Of a DNA stretch of 41,980 bases, positions 21,868 to 29,919 are shown piece after piece. The notes beneath the pieces were generated by a model. That model searched no databases. It was not told the DNA's origin and was given only the letters and a program-made list of their open reading frames with translations. A program made the translations under genes and the position numbers. This stretch comes from Comamonas sp. BIGb0152 (GTDB lineage: Bacteria > Pseudomonadota > Gammaproteobacteria > Burkholderiales > Burkholderiaceae_C). How positions within the stretch are numbered: position 1 is the stretch's first letter; every line of letters starts with the position of its first letter. Location of the stretch: the NCBI RefSeq assembly GCF_024809975.1, contig NZ_JANUDY010000016.1, forward strand, positions 1 to 41,980, written 5' to 3'.

Positions 21868-21884
21868 CACTCTGAGGATCAAAG

Positions 21885-22301
21885 ATGAACACCTTCCACG
21901 TTGATGTGGTCAGTGCTGAAGAATCCATCTTCTCCGGTGAAGCCCGTTTTGTGGCTTTGCCTGGTGAAATGGGCGAACTCGGTATCTACGCCCGCCACAC
22001 GCCGTTGATCACCCGTATCAAGCCGGGTTCGGTGCGCATTGAGAAGGCCGACGGCAGCGAAGAATTCATCTTCGTGGCTGGTGGCATTCTCGAAGTGCAA
22101 CCCGACTGCGTGACCGTGCTGTCCGACACCGCTGTGCGCGGCAAGGACCTGGACGAGCAAAAGGCGGTTGAAGCCAAGCAAAAGGCGGAAGAAGCCCTCA
22201 AGAACGCCAAGGGCGAGCTTGACCTGGCCAAGGCCCAATCCGAGCTGTCCGTCATGGCAGCCCAGATTGCAGCCCTGCAAAAATACCGCAAGAAGCGCTG
22301 A
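21885..22301 (+). CDS. atpC: ATP synthase subunit epsilon
   Basis: The product is a 138-residue rotor subunit with regulatory role. The beta-sandwich start [20 protein letters not shown] and the [19 protein letters not shown] segment (near residues 27-45) are typical. The C-terminal half is a Lys/Ala-rich helical hairpin that in other bacteria inhibits ATP hydrolysis. TGAGGA lies before the ATG. It is the last gene of the operon and a terminator follows. Confidence 0.96.
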   Translation: MNTFHVDVVSAEESIFSGEARFVALPGEMGELGIYARHTPLITRIKPGSVRIEKADGSEEFIFVAGGILEVQPDCVTVLSDTAVRGKDLDEQKAVEAKQKAEEALKNAKGELDLAKAQSELSVMAAQIAALQKYRKKR

Positions 22302-22324
22302 TCCGCTGTCTGCGCGACTACCCC

Positions 22325-22356
22325 TGAAAAGCCACCGCATGCGGTGGCTTTTTTGT
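22325..22356 (+). terminator. Terminator of the atp operon
   Basis: AAAAGCCACCGCA (22327-22339) and its exact inverted copy TGCGGTGGCTTTT (22340-22352) form a GC-rich stem (inner bases form the loop), followed by more T. The A-run on the left means it may also stop the convergent GNAT gene. Confidence 0.9.
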
Positions 22357-22368
22357 GCGCGAGTGGGG

Positions 22369-22908
22369 TCAGCCTTGGGGCGATAGGCTGGCCATCTGCA
22401 TATGGATGGTTTGCCACAGCGGGTCGGCATCCTGGTGCAGCACGACAAAGCCCTGCTGCTGCCAAAAGCCCAGGGCGCCGGGCAAAAAAGGGTGGGTGTG
22501 CAGGTACATCCGCTGCACGCCTTGCTGCAGCGCATGCTGCTTCAGATGGGCAAACAGCTCTCCCGCCAGCCCCCGCCTGCGCCAGGCTGGTGCAATAAAA
22601 AGCCGCACGACCTCCACCGTGTCGGCGCTAGGAACGTCCAAGTGCGCAAAGCGCCCGTCATAGGGCCGGTAGGCAATGCTGCCCACCACCGCAGCGCTGC
22701 TGTCACGGGCGGCCAGCATGCAGCCGCCGGGCGAGGCATAGACCGCGGCGAAGTCGCGCAGATCCGCCTGCGGTGCGCTGGTTGCGACCCGGTCGCCCAA
22801 CATCGCTTGGCGCGCTGCCTGCAAAAAATCGGCGATCTGCGCAAGCGCATCGATGCGCACGATATGGAATGGAGGGGACGGGTCTGGAGCGTGGTTCATG
22901 GCAGGCAT
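22369..22908 (-). CDS. GNAT family N-acetyltransferase
   Basis: The product is a 179-residue acetyltransferase of unknown substrate. Acetyl-CoA-binding motif A is seen as VEVVRLFIAPAWRRRGLAGEL near residues 98-117, and the C-terminal LGFWQQQGFVVL resembles motif B of GNAT proteins. The N-terminal helices (IADFLQAARQAML) precede a substrate loop without known signature. ATG 22908 and ATG 22899 are both possible; neither has a strong ribosome site. It is convergent with the atp operon and divergent from the cobalamin riboswitch. Confidence 0.85.
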   Translation of the reverse strand: MPAMNHAPDPSPPFHIVRIDALAQIADFLQAARQAMLGDRVATSAPQADLRDFAAVYASPGGCMLAARDSSAAVVGSIAYRPYDGRFAHLDVPSADTVEVVRLFIAPAWRRRGLAGELFAHLKQHALQQGVQRMYLHTHPFLPGALGFWQQQGFVVLHQDADPLWQTIHMQMASLSPQG

Positions 22909-22960
22909 GCGCAGGCGAGCTTAGCATGCAGGCCACAGAAATCGGCTACATTACAGCCAC

Positions 22961-23163
22961 TTTGGTTTCGCCAGAACATGCGGCCGGCACATGGCCACTG
23001 CATGAGGGAATCCAGCAGGGCCAGCCAACTGCCAAAAGCCAGCGCCCTTCAACGGAACTGCCCCCGCAACTGTAGGCCGCGAGCATGCCATCCATCTGCC
23101 ACTGAACCTTTCGGTTTGGGAAGGCGATGGCCTGCGTTGACCGGCCAGTCAGGAAACCTGCCA
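22961..23163 (+). ncRNA. Cobalamin riboswitch
   Basis: The conserved elements of the adenosylcobalamin aptamer appear in order: GGGAA (23006-23010), the core ACTGCCCCCGCAACTGTA (about 23057-23074), GCCACTG (23098-23104), GGGAAGGC (23118-23125) and the B12 box CAGTCAGGAAACCTGCC (23146-23162). The aptamer reads on the plus strand, toward the transport operon beginning at 23400. The 5' limit is approximate. It should shut off the operon when cobalamin is plentiful. Confidence 0.93.
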
Positions 23164-23399
23164 AAGCCATGCGTTCAACAGCTGGCCGGCGCCGCCGGTT
23201 GGCTCCCCTGGAGCAGGCCTGCCATGCAGGCCCGGCTTTGGCGGATGCGCGCATGTTTTTGATCATGACCGGCGGGGTGTCCGGGCGGTGAGCAGCGTCT
23301 CGTCTGCGCAAGACTGCCCTGAATCAACTGGGCGGCGCCCCGCACCGGATCGGCTCGCACGGCCAGCATGCCTTGCCTCTACCTGGAGAGACGATTCCG
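23164..23399 (+). promoter_or_regulatory. Expression platform and long leader after the riboswitch
   Basis: These 236 bases hold no gene. An 11-bp stem (23180-23190 with 23194-23204, three G-U pairs) and a perfect 7-bp hairpin (23216-23222 with 23226-23232) are visible. CATGCG (23168-23173) could pair with CGCATG (23250-23255), which is followed by five T at 23256-23260. This could be a branched terminator, but the structure is not canonical. GGAGAG before ATG 23400 is the ribosome site. Confidence 0.4.
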
Positions 23400-24422
23400 A
23401 TGTCTGTTCGCCGTTTTGCGCTGCCCTCCCTGTTGGCCGCCTGCGTATTCACTTCCCTGTCCGCCTGGGCTGCCCCTTATCCGATGCAGCTGCAAAACTG
23501 CGGCTACGCGGTGTCCTTAAAGCAGGCGCCCGCCTCGGTCGTCACCATCGGCCAGGCCGGCACCGAGATGCTGTATGCGCTGGGTCAGGGCGACAAGCTG
23601 GTCGGTACCTCGCTGTGGTTCAACACGGTGCTGCCGCAGTTCAAGGCCATCAACGACAAGGTGCCGCGCCTGGCGGACAACGACCCCAGCTTTGAGTCGG
23701 TGATCGGCAAGCGCCCGGCGCTGGTGGTGTCGCAGTTCGAGTGGATGGTGGGCAAGGATGGTGTGGTCGGCACGCGCGAGCAGTTCCATGACCTGGGCAT
23801 TGCCACCTATGCCATGCCCTCTGATTGCGAAGGCAAGAACAACCTCAAGGGCGCCGACGGCACGCGCATCGCTGCCTACGATGTGCAAGCGCTCTACAAG
23901 AGCATCACACAACTGGCGCAGCTCTTGGATGTGCAGCCCCAGGGCGAACGCCTGGTCCAAGACCTGCGTGAGCGCCAGGCCAAGGCCGTCGCCAAGGTCA
24001 AGGCCGCCCAGCAGCCCCATCTGACGGCGGCGCTGTGGTTCTCCAGCGCCGACCTGGCCATCGACCCGTATATGGCCGGCAAGAACGGCGTGGCCGGCTA
24101 CATGCTGCAAACGCTGGGCCTGCGCAATATTGTCGACTCGTCCGAAGAGTGGCCCACCGTGGGCTGGGAGACGATTGCCAAGGCCAACCCCTCGGTCCTG
24201 GTCATTGCCCGCATGGACCGCCGCCGTTTTCCTGCCGATGACTACCAGAAAAAGCTGGAGTTCCTGAAGAAGGACCCCGTCACCCAGCACATGGATGCCG
24301 TCAAGCACAACCGCATTGTCATCGTCGATGCCGATGCGCTGCAAGGCTCGATCCGTCTGGTGGATGGAATGGAGCAAATCAGCGATGCGGTGCGGAAGCT
24401 CCCCCAGCCGGCCTCCCGTTGA
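23400..24422 (+). CDS. Periplasmic binding protein of a B12-regulated ABC importer (BtuF/FecB family)
   Basis: The product is a 340-residue class III periplasmic binding protein. A signal peptide (about 1-24, ending SAWA before APYPM) is clear. The first lobe begins with PASVVTIGQAGTEMLYALG and KLVGTSLWF, the usual BtuF/FhuD-like arrangement, and the long linking helix lies near residues 165-205. The protein should present its ligand to the permease encoded next. The cobalamin riboswitch upstream suggests a corrinoid, cobinamide or cobalt chelate as ligand; the sequence alone does not decide. Other members of the family bind ferric siderophores or haem. Confidence 0.88.
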   Translation: MSVRRFALPSLLAACVFTSLSAWAAPYPMQLQNCGYAVSLKQAPASVVTIGQAGTEMLYALGQGDKLVGTSLWFNTVLPQFKAINDKVPRLADNDPSFESVIGKRPALVVSQFEWMVGKDGVVGTREQFHDLGIATYAMPSDCEGKNNLKGADGTRIAAYDVQALYKSITQLAQLLDVQPQGERLVQDLRERQAKAVAKVKAAQQPHLTAALWFSSADLAIDPYMAGKNGVAGYMLQTLGLRNIVDSSEEWPTVGWETIAKANPSVLVIARMDRRRFPADDYQKKLEFLKKDPVTQHMDAVKHNRIVIVDADALQGSIRLVDGMEQISDAVRKLPQPASR

Positions 24423-24456
24423 TGCCGGTGGCGCGCTTGCGGATGCAAAGCCTGGC

Positions 24457-25530
24457 ATGCCCATGACCCCTGTACCCGTGGCAGCAGCATCGGCGCTGCG
24501 CAAGCCGCTGCACTGGGCGTTGCTGGGCCTGGGCGCCTTGTTTGCGCTGGTCCTGAGCGTGGCGCTGGGCATCGCCATTGGTGAGACCGCGCTGTCGCCC
24601 AGCCTGGTGCTGCAGGTGCTGGCCAACAAGCTGTTCGGCGCGAGCTACGCCATTGATCCGATCAGCCAGGGCATCGTCTGGAACTACCGCCTGCCCCGTG
24701 CGCTGGTCGCGGCCAGCTGTGGCGCGGGCCTGGCGGTTGCCGGCGTCATCTTGCAATCCTTGCTGCGCAATGCGCTGGCCGAGCCCTATTTGCTCGGCAT
24801 CTCCGCCGGGGCCTCCACGGGTGCCGTGCTGGTGTCGGTCGTGGGCATTGGTGCGGGCGCCATATCGATGACGGTGGGCGCATTTTTGGGTGCGCTCTGT
24901 GCGTTTGCGCTGGTCGCCCTGCTGGCCCATGCCGCCGGCAGTGGCGGCTTGCGCAACAGCGGGCAGATTGTGCTGGCCGGCATTGCGGGCTCGCAGCTGT
25001 TCAATGCGCTGACCTCGCTGATCATCACCAAATCAGGCAGCGCCGAGCAGGCCCGGGGCATCATGTTCTGGCTGCTGGGCAGCCTGAGCGGTGTGCGCTG
25101 GCCCGATACCGTGTTGACGGCCTGCATCGCCATCACCGGCCTGTTGCTCTGCCTGCTGCACACGCGGGCGCTGGATGCTTTCACCTTTGGCAGTGAGTCG
25201 GCTGCCGCGTTGGGCGTGCCAGTGCGCCGGGTGCAGTTGGTGCTGCTGCTGGTGGCGGCGCTCATGACGGCGGTTATGGTCTCCATCGTCGGCGCCATTG
25301 GCTTTGTGGGCCTGGTGATTCCGCATGCCGCCCGCATGCTGGTGGGCGTCAGCCACCGCCGCCTGGTGCCTGCCAGCGCCATGATGGGGGCCGTGTTTTT
25401 GATCGCCGCCGATGTGCTGTCGCGCACCTTGATCCGCGGTCAGGTGCTGCCGATTGGCGTGATCACCGCGCTGGTAGGGGCGCCCGTGTTTGCCGGCATC
25501 TTGCTCAGAAGCCAGCGGAGGCAGCGATGA
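24457..25530 (+). CDS. ABC transporter permease, BtuC/FecCD family
   Basis: The product is a 357-residue inner-membrane permease with about ten hydrophobic helices. Family segments include ISQGIVWNYRLPRALVAASCGAGLA near residues 70-94, LLRNALAEPYLLGISAGAS near 102-120 and FVGLVIPHAARMLVG near 285-300. I placed the start at ATG 24457 (ATG 24463 is close), 34 bases after the binding-protein stop; the longer frame from 24295 overlaps that gene. Its stop overlaps the start of the ATPase gene (ATGA). Confidence 0.9.
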   Translation: MPMTPVPVAAASALRKPLHWALLGLGALFALVLSVALGIAIGETALSPSLVLQVLANKLFGASYAIDPISQGIVWNYRLPRALVAASCGAGLAVAGVILQSLLRNALAEPYLLGISAGASTGAVLVSVVGIGAGAISMTVGAFLGALCAFALVALLAHAAGSGGLRNSGQIVLAGIAGSQLFNALTSLIITKSGSAEQARGIMFWLLGSLSGVRWPDTVLTACIAITGLLLCLLHTRALDAFTFGSESAAALGVPVRRVQLVLLLVAALMTAVMVSIVGAIGFVGLVIPHAARMLVGVSHRRLVPASAMMGAVFLIAADVLSRTLIRGQVLPIGVITALVGAPVFAGILLRSQRRQR

Positions 25531-26318
25531 GCGCGGCACCTGAAGACGCTGTTTTGCAAGCCTGCGCGCTGGGCTTGCGCCTGCAAGGCAGGCGCATTGT
25601 GGAGCAGGTGTCGCTGTCCGTGCAGCGCCACGAGATGCTGGGTTTGATTGGCCCCAATGGCTCGGGAAAATCCAGCCTGTTGCGCTTGCTGGCCGGTGTC
25701 ATCAATCCCGACGCAGGCCAGGTGCTGCTGCAGGGCCAGCCCCTGCACCAGATGGGGCGCCGCGCCATCGCACGCGAGCTGGCCCTGGTGGCGCAAATGG
25801 CTGAGACGCAGGACGCCATCAGCGTGCAGGATGCGGTGGCACTGGGGCGCACCCCCTGGCTGTCGGCGCTGCAGCCTTTTTCGACCCAAGACTGGGAGGC
25901 CGTCCAGCAAGCCCTCAGCGCGGTCGGCATGGAGGAAAAACGCCACAGCGCCTGGCACAGCCTCTCGGGTGGCGAACGCCAGCGCATACACATTGCGCGC
26001 GCCCTGGCGCAGCAGCCCGGTGTGCTGCTGCTCGACGAGCCTTGCAACCACCTCGATATCCACCAGCAGCTGTCGCTGATGGCGCTGGTCCGCGCCTTGC
26101 CCGTCACCAAGGTCGTGGCCCTGCATGACCTGAACCAGGCCCTCGCCTGCGACCGCGTCGCCGTCATGCAGCATGGCCGGCTGGTGGCGCTGGGCACGCC
26201 CGCGCAGGTGCTGGATGCAGCGCTGCTGGCACAAGTATTCCGCGTGCAGGCCAGTGCGCTGGTCGATCCCTGGGACGGCAGCCATGTGCTGCGTTTTCGT
26301 CCGCTCTCTTCTTCTTGA
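25527..26318 (+). CDS. ABC transporter ATPase, BtuD/FecE family
   Basis: The product is a 263-residue ATPase that would form a dimer below the permease. It has Walker A GPNGSGKSS (near residues 42-50), the signature LSGGERQR (near 146-153), Walker B VLLLDEPCNHLDIH and the switch histidine in VVALHDLNQA. Translation is coupled to the permease gene by a four-base overlap. Together with the two preceding genes it makes a complete type II importer. Confidence 0.93.
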   Translation: MSAAPEDAVLQACALGLRLQGRRIVEQVSLSVQRHEMLGLIGPNGSGKSSLLRLLAGVINPDAGQVLLQGQPLHQMGRRAIARELALVAQMAETQDAISVQDAVALGRTPWLSALQPFSTQDWEAVQQALSAVGMEEKRHSAWHSLSGGERQRIHIARALAQQPGVLLLDEPCNHLDIHQQLSLMALVRALPVTKVVALHDLNQALACDRVAVMQHGRLVALGTPAQVLDAALLAQVFRVQASALVDPWDGSHVLRFRPLSSS

Positions 26319-26330
26319 CGGTGACCCGAT

Positions 26331-26780
26331 ATGCCTTTCCCCCACCTCCGCACCTGGATACCCCTTTTGTTGGGCGCTTTGCTCTGCAGCCAGGTGGCAG
26401 CCGAGACCTTTGAGGTCAAGATGCGCAACCGCAGCGCCACCGGTGCGATGACCTACGAGCCCGAGTTTTTGAAGCTCAAACCGGGCGACAAGATCAAGTT
26501 TCTGGCCAGCAGCAACGGCCACGATGCCGTCAGCATTCCGGGCATGGCGCCCGCCGGGGCCAAGCCCTTCAAGGGCAAGATCAACGAAGAGATCGAAGTC
26601 AGCTTTGATGCCCCAGGCCTTTATGGCGTGCAATGTCTGCCCCATTACGCGATGGGCATGGTCATGCTGGTGCAGGTCGGCGATGCGCCACTGTCCAGCT
26701 TGCAGGTGCCCGCCGAGGTGCCCGAGCGTGCGCAGCAGCGCTTCAAGGACATCGTCAGCCGCGCCTCTGCGCCGCGCTGA
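26331..26780 (+). CDS. Pseudoazurin-like type 1 copper protein
   Basis: The product is a 149-residue secreted cupredoxin with a signal peptide (about 1-24, ending QVAA). All four type 1 copper ligands are at pseudoazurin spacing: His64 (SSNGHDAV), Cys102 and His105 (GVQCLPHYAMGM) and Met110. The segments AMTYEPEFLKLKPGDKIKF and KGKINEEIEVSFDAPGLYGV also match pseudoazurins. These usually carry electrons to periplasmic reductases such as nitrite or nitrous oxide reductase, none of which is encoded here. The gene lies 12 bases after the ATPase gene, so it is probably part of the B12-controlled operon; its role there is unknown. Confidence 0.88.
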   Translation: MPFPHLRTWIPLLLGALLCSQVAAETFEVKMRNRSATGAMTYEPEFLKLKPGDKIKFLASSNGHDAVSIPGMAPAGAKPFKGKINEEIEVSFDAPGLYGVQCLPHYAMGMVMLVQVGDAPLSSLQVPAEVPERAQQRFKDIVSRASAPR

Positions 26781-26812
26781 ATGGCTGCCAGGATTTTTTA
26801 CCAAACAAGCGC

Positions 26813-28138
26813 ATGAAATATTTCAAATCGATGGCCCGGTTAAGCGGCCTGGCCGTCATGTCCCTGGCCGTCCATGCCGGCGCGCAAGATGACGCCAAGG
26901 GCTTGGTCGAAGGCGCCAGCCTGGGCCTCGTCAACCGCATGGTGGTAGAGCAGCTGGACTACCGGCGCGGCGACAGCACGCGGGTGGTGTCCGGCGGCGC
27001 GCGCTCGGACCAGGCGCGCGAGGCAGGCTATGGGCTGATGCTCAACTTCAGCTCGGGCTACACACAGGGTTTGATCGGCCTGGGGCTGGATGCCCATGCC
27101 TATGGCGGCCTTAACTTGGGCTCAGATGCCGACAAGGTGCGCAGCAACCCGCGCTATATCGCCAAGGACGGTAGCGATCTCCAGGACAGCTTTGGCCGCG
27201 CCGGGGCGGCGCTCAAGCTGCGCTGGTCATCGACTGAGCTGAAAGTCGGCGAGATGCGCACCAAGAACCCGATTTTCCATTCGTCCGACACGCGCCTGCT
27301 GCCCGAGACCAACCGGGGCTGGCTGGTCAGCAGCAACGACATCCCGCAGCTGAGCCTGCAGGCCGGCCGTTTTACCCGCTGGGCCGACCGCAATGCCCGC
27401 AAAAACGGCCAGCCGCTGCTGGCCAATTACTCCGGCGTGCAGGGCGATGCCTTCAGCTTTGCCGGCGGCAGCTGGGCCACGCCCTGGAGCGGCCTGAGCC
27501 TGTCGAGCTACGTCGGCCAATACGAGAACGTTTGGAACACCTGGTACCTGGGCGGGGTCTACAAAAAGGCGCTGGCCGACAAACAAAGCCTCTCGCTCAG
27601 CCTGAACCTGTACCGCAACAAAGACACCGGTGCCGCCAAGGCCGGCCAGGTCGACAACCTCACCTGGAGCCTGATGGCCACCTATGCGGCAGGCATGCAC
27701 CAGCTGGGCTTGGGCTACCAAAAAGTGGATGGGAACACGCCCTTCGATTACGTCAACCGGGGCTCCATCTGGCTGGAAAACGCGATGCAGCTGTCGGACT
27801 TCAATGCGCCACACGAGGCGTCCTGGCAGCTCAAGTACGAGGCCGATCTGGGCCAATGGCTGACACCGGGCCTGCGTGCCGGTGTGGCCTACACACGCGG
27901 CTCAGGCATCGACTACCGCCGCGCCGGCAGCGTGTACACCAACTACCTGGGCGCCAGCGGCAGCGGCGGCCGGCACTGGGAGCGCGACATGCTGCTGCGC
28001 TACACCGTGCAGCAAGGCCAGGCCAAGGGGTTGGCGCTGCAGCTGCGCTATGGCGTGCACCGGGCCAACAAAACCCAGGGTGAGCTGAATGTGAACCAAG
28101 TGCGGCTGCTGGCCGAGATGCCGGTGCAGATTTTCTGA
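26813..28138 (+). CDS. OprD-family outer membrane porin
   Basis: The product is a 441-residue beta-barrel protein with a signal peptide (about 1-24, ending HAGA). Alternating amphipathic strands run through the sequence and it ends in Phe, as outer membrane proteins do. OprD-type segments include LNLYRNKDTGAAKAG, TPFDYVNRGSIWLENAMQ and LSDFNAPHEASWQLKYEADL. The family takes up amino acids, aromatic acids and other small molecules. It starts 32 bases after the cupredoxin gene, so it is probably in the B12-riboswitch operon; a larger ligand such as a corrinoid would be new for the family. ATG 26831 is an alternative start. Confidence 0.85.
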   Translation: MKYFKSMARLSGLAVMSLAVHAGAQDDAKGLVEGASLGLVNRMVVEQLDYRRGDSTRVVSGGARSDQAREAGYGLMLNFSSGYTQGLIGLGLDAHAYGGLNLGSDADKVRSNPRYIAKDGSDLQDSFGRAGAALKLRWSSTELKVGEMRTKNPIFHSSDTRLLPETNRGWLVSSNDIPQLSLQAGRFTRWADRNARKNGQPLLANYSGVQGDAFSFAGGSWATPWSGLSLSSYVGQYENVWNTWYLGGVYKKALADKQSLSLSLNLYRNKDTGAAKAGQVDNLTWSLMATYAAGMHQLGLGYQKVDGNTPFDYVNRGSIWLENAMQLSDFNAPHEASWQLKYEADLGQWLTPGLRAGVAYTRGSGIDYRRAGSVYTNYLGASGSGGRHWERDMLLRYTVQQGQAKGLALQLRYGVHRANKTQGELNVNQVRLLAEMPVQIF

Positions 28139-28255
28139 CGCTGGGCAAGGAGGGCGCGCCAGTGCTGCCGCGCAGCCTGCATGCTGCAGTCAGAGCAGCT
28201 ATGATGGGCGCTCCCTCGATTGCCCATCCGTTCTTCGGAACGCCCCTGTCAGACC

Positions 28256-28645
28256 ATGCAACGTCCTACCCGCCAGCGCGCCGCCATCGCCGATGCCTTT
28301 GCATCGCAAGGCCGTCCACTCTCGCCCCAAGAGGTGCTGGAAATTGCGGGCGCTGCGCTACCGGCCTTGGGCATTGCGACGGTGTACCGCAACCTCAAAT
28401 CGATGACGGAAGAGGGCCTGCTGCGCGTGGTGACCTTGCCCGGTGGCCTGCCGCTTTATGAGCCGGCCACGCATGACCACCACCACCACTTCCAGTGCAA
28501 CAGCTGCCGCCGGGTATTTGATATCCAGGCCTGCCCGGGCGACCTCAAAGGCATGGCACCCCCGGGCTTTTTGGTTGAGGGCCATGAGATCACCTTGTAC
28601 GGCCAGTGCAAGGACTGCTGCAGCGGCGCAGGCCCAGCAGCCTGA
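28256..28645 (+). CDS. Fur family metal-responsive repressor (Zur/PerR-like)
   Basis: The product has 129 residues. The N-terminal winged helix shows QRAAIADAFASQGRPLSPQEVLE and the family segment GIATVYRNLKSM (residues 39-50). The C-terminal half carries a His-rich stretch (His73 and His75-78) followed by CNSC (Cys81, Cys84) and CKDC (Cys118, Cys121), the structural zinc site. The protein is shorter than typical Fur (about 145), which favours a Zur- or PerR-like member; the metal cannot be fixed from sequence. It lies 117 bases after the porin gene and may be separate from that operon. Confidence 0.87.
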   Translation: MQRPTRQRAAIADAFASQGRPLSPQEVLEIAGAALPALGIATVYRNLKSMTEEGLLRVVTLPGGLPLYEPATHDHHHHFQCNSCRRVFDIQACPGDLKGMAPPGFLVEGHEITLYGQCKDCCSGAGPAA

Positions 28646-28662
28646 GCGCTGGTACGGACGGC

Positions 28663-29856
28663 TTACAGGTACTTGAGCCAGGCAATATCGCGGCGGCGGG
28701 CCTTGAAGGCGGCAAAGGCCTTGACCGGCGGGTAGAGCGCAAAGCCCAGGGCCACCGTGGTGAGCCACACCATCCACATCGCGCCAAAGCCAAACAGCTC
28801 GCCGTAGTTGTTGCCCCAGATGGCTTGCGCGCCCAGGTACAGCAACTTGAGCACATACAGGTGCAGCACATAAAAGAACATGGGCGCTGCGCCAAACACC
28901 GTCAGCGGCAGCAGCCAGGCCGCACCCGGGCGGCGCTCAAAAGCGCGCAACAGCAGCAAGCCGATGCCCAAGGTCAGCGCCAGGAACAGCAGCGATGGCG
29001 GGTACTTGGTGATGTTCAAAAAGGCCATGGCGCTGACCAGCAGTGAATCGGCCGCCGCCCAGGGTTTGTCGCCATAAAAGTTGGCGGCCCGCAGCAGCAC
29101 AAAGCCCGCCAGCAGCCCCAGGCCCCAGACCAGCAAGCGGCGCTGGCGCTGTAGCGCATCAGCGCCCTTGGCAAACCAGGGGCCCATTGCATAGCCCAGT
29201 GCAATCACACCGATCCAAGGCAGCAGCGGGTAGGAGGTGCGCAGGCGCAGGTTCTCGCTTACCTCGATCCAGCCCCGGTCATGCAGTACCGCCCACAGCG
29301 TGTGCAGCGCATGGTCAGGCGCAAAGTGCAGGTGGTCGAGCAGGTTGTGGCCGGCGACCAGCAGCAGACCCAGCGGAATGATCAGCCGCCGGGGCAACCA
29401 CACCAGCGCCGACAGCGCCAGCATCGACAGGCCAATGGCCCAGATCACCTGCAAGAAGATCTTGGCGGGCGGAAACTGGAAGGTCCAGGCAAAGTTCACC
29501 ACGGTCACTTCGAGCAGCACCAAAAACAGCCCCCGCTTGAAGAGAAAGCCCGAGGCGGTCGCACGCCCGTCTTCGTACTTGCTGCCGTACAAAAAGGCCG
29601 ACAGACCCGTGAGCAGCACAAACACCGGCGCGCACAGGTGCGCCAGCAAGCGGCTGAAAAACAGCTCGGGTGCCGTTGTGGAAACATCCATGGGGTCCGG
29701 CACCTGGTGGTGCAGGTAGAAGGTCTCGCGCACATGGTCGATCAGCATGAAGAGGATGACCAGGCCGCGCAAGGCATCGATGGACTGCAGGCGGCTGGCG
29801 CCCGGGGTGCCGCCAGCAGGGCTGCGGGGAAGGGCGATGGGAGTGTCGGAGGACAT
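28663..29856 (-). CDS. DUF1624 / heparan-alpha-glucosaminide acetyltransferase-like membrane protein
   Basis: The product is a 397-residue polytopic protein with about ten hydrophobic segments. The N-terminal signature SRLQSIDALRGLVILFMLIDHVRE (first helix) contains the histidine (His41) expected to act in acyl transfer, followed by LCAPVFVLLTGLSAFLYG. The family is related to acyltransferases that modify sugars across the membrane; the substrate is unknown. A Fur-box-like palindrome lies 36 bases upstream, which suggests iron or another metal controls it. It is convergent with the Fur-family gene. Confidence 0.82.
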   Translation of the reverse strand: MSSDTPIALPRSPAGGTPGASRLQSIDALRGLVILFMLIDHVRETFYLHHQVPDPMDVSTTAPELFFSRLLAHLCAPVFVLLTGLSAFLYGSKYEDGRATASGFLFKRGLFLVLLEVTVVNFAWTFQFPPAKIFLQVIWAIGLSMLALSALVWLPRRLIIPLGLLLVAGHNLLDHLHFAPDHALHTLWAVLHDRGWIEVSENLRLRTSYPLLPWIGVIALGYAMGPWFAKGADALQRQRRLLVWGLGLLAGFVLLRAANFYGDKPWAAADSLLVSAMAFLNITKYPPSLLFLALTLGIGLLLLRAFERRPGAAWLLPLTVFGAAPMFFYVLHLYVLKLLYLGAQAIWGNNYGELFGFGAMWMVWLTTVALGFALYPPVKAFAAFKARRRDIAWLKYL

Positions 29857-29891
29857 GGGGCAGAAAAGGACGAGGAACGAAAAAGCGTATC

Positions 29892-29919
29892 AAATGATAT
29901 TGATTGCGCATTATCATTT
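29892..29919 (-). promoter_or_regulatory. Fur-box-like palindrome upstream of the acyltransferase gene
   Basis: AAATGATA (29892-29899) is repeated inverted as TATCATTT (29912-29919), with TTGATTGCGCAT between. On the plus strand it contains GATATT, GATTGC and CATTATC, close to the three-hexamer Fur consensus with one extra base. The AT-rich sequence stands out in a GC-rich region. It sits 36 bases before the acyltransferase start codon. Confidence 0.5.

Noticed and set aside
22402..23262. Plus-strand open frame across the GNAT gene and the riboswitch
   Set aside because: It is antisense to a recognisable acetyltransferase and runs through the conserved cobalamin aptamer, so it is not a gene.
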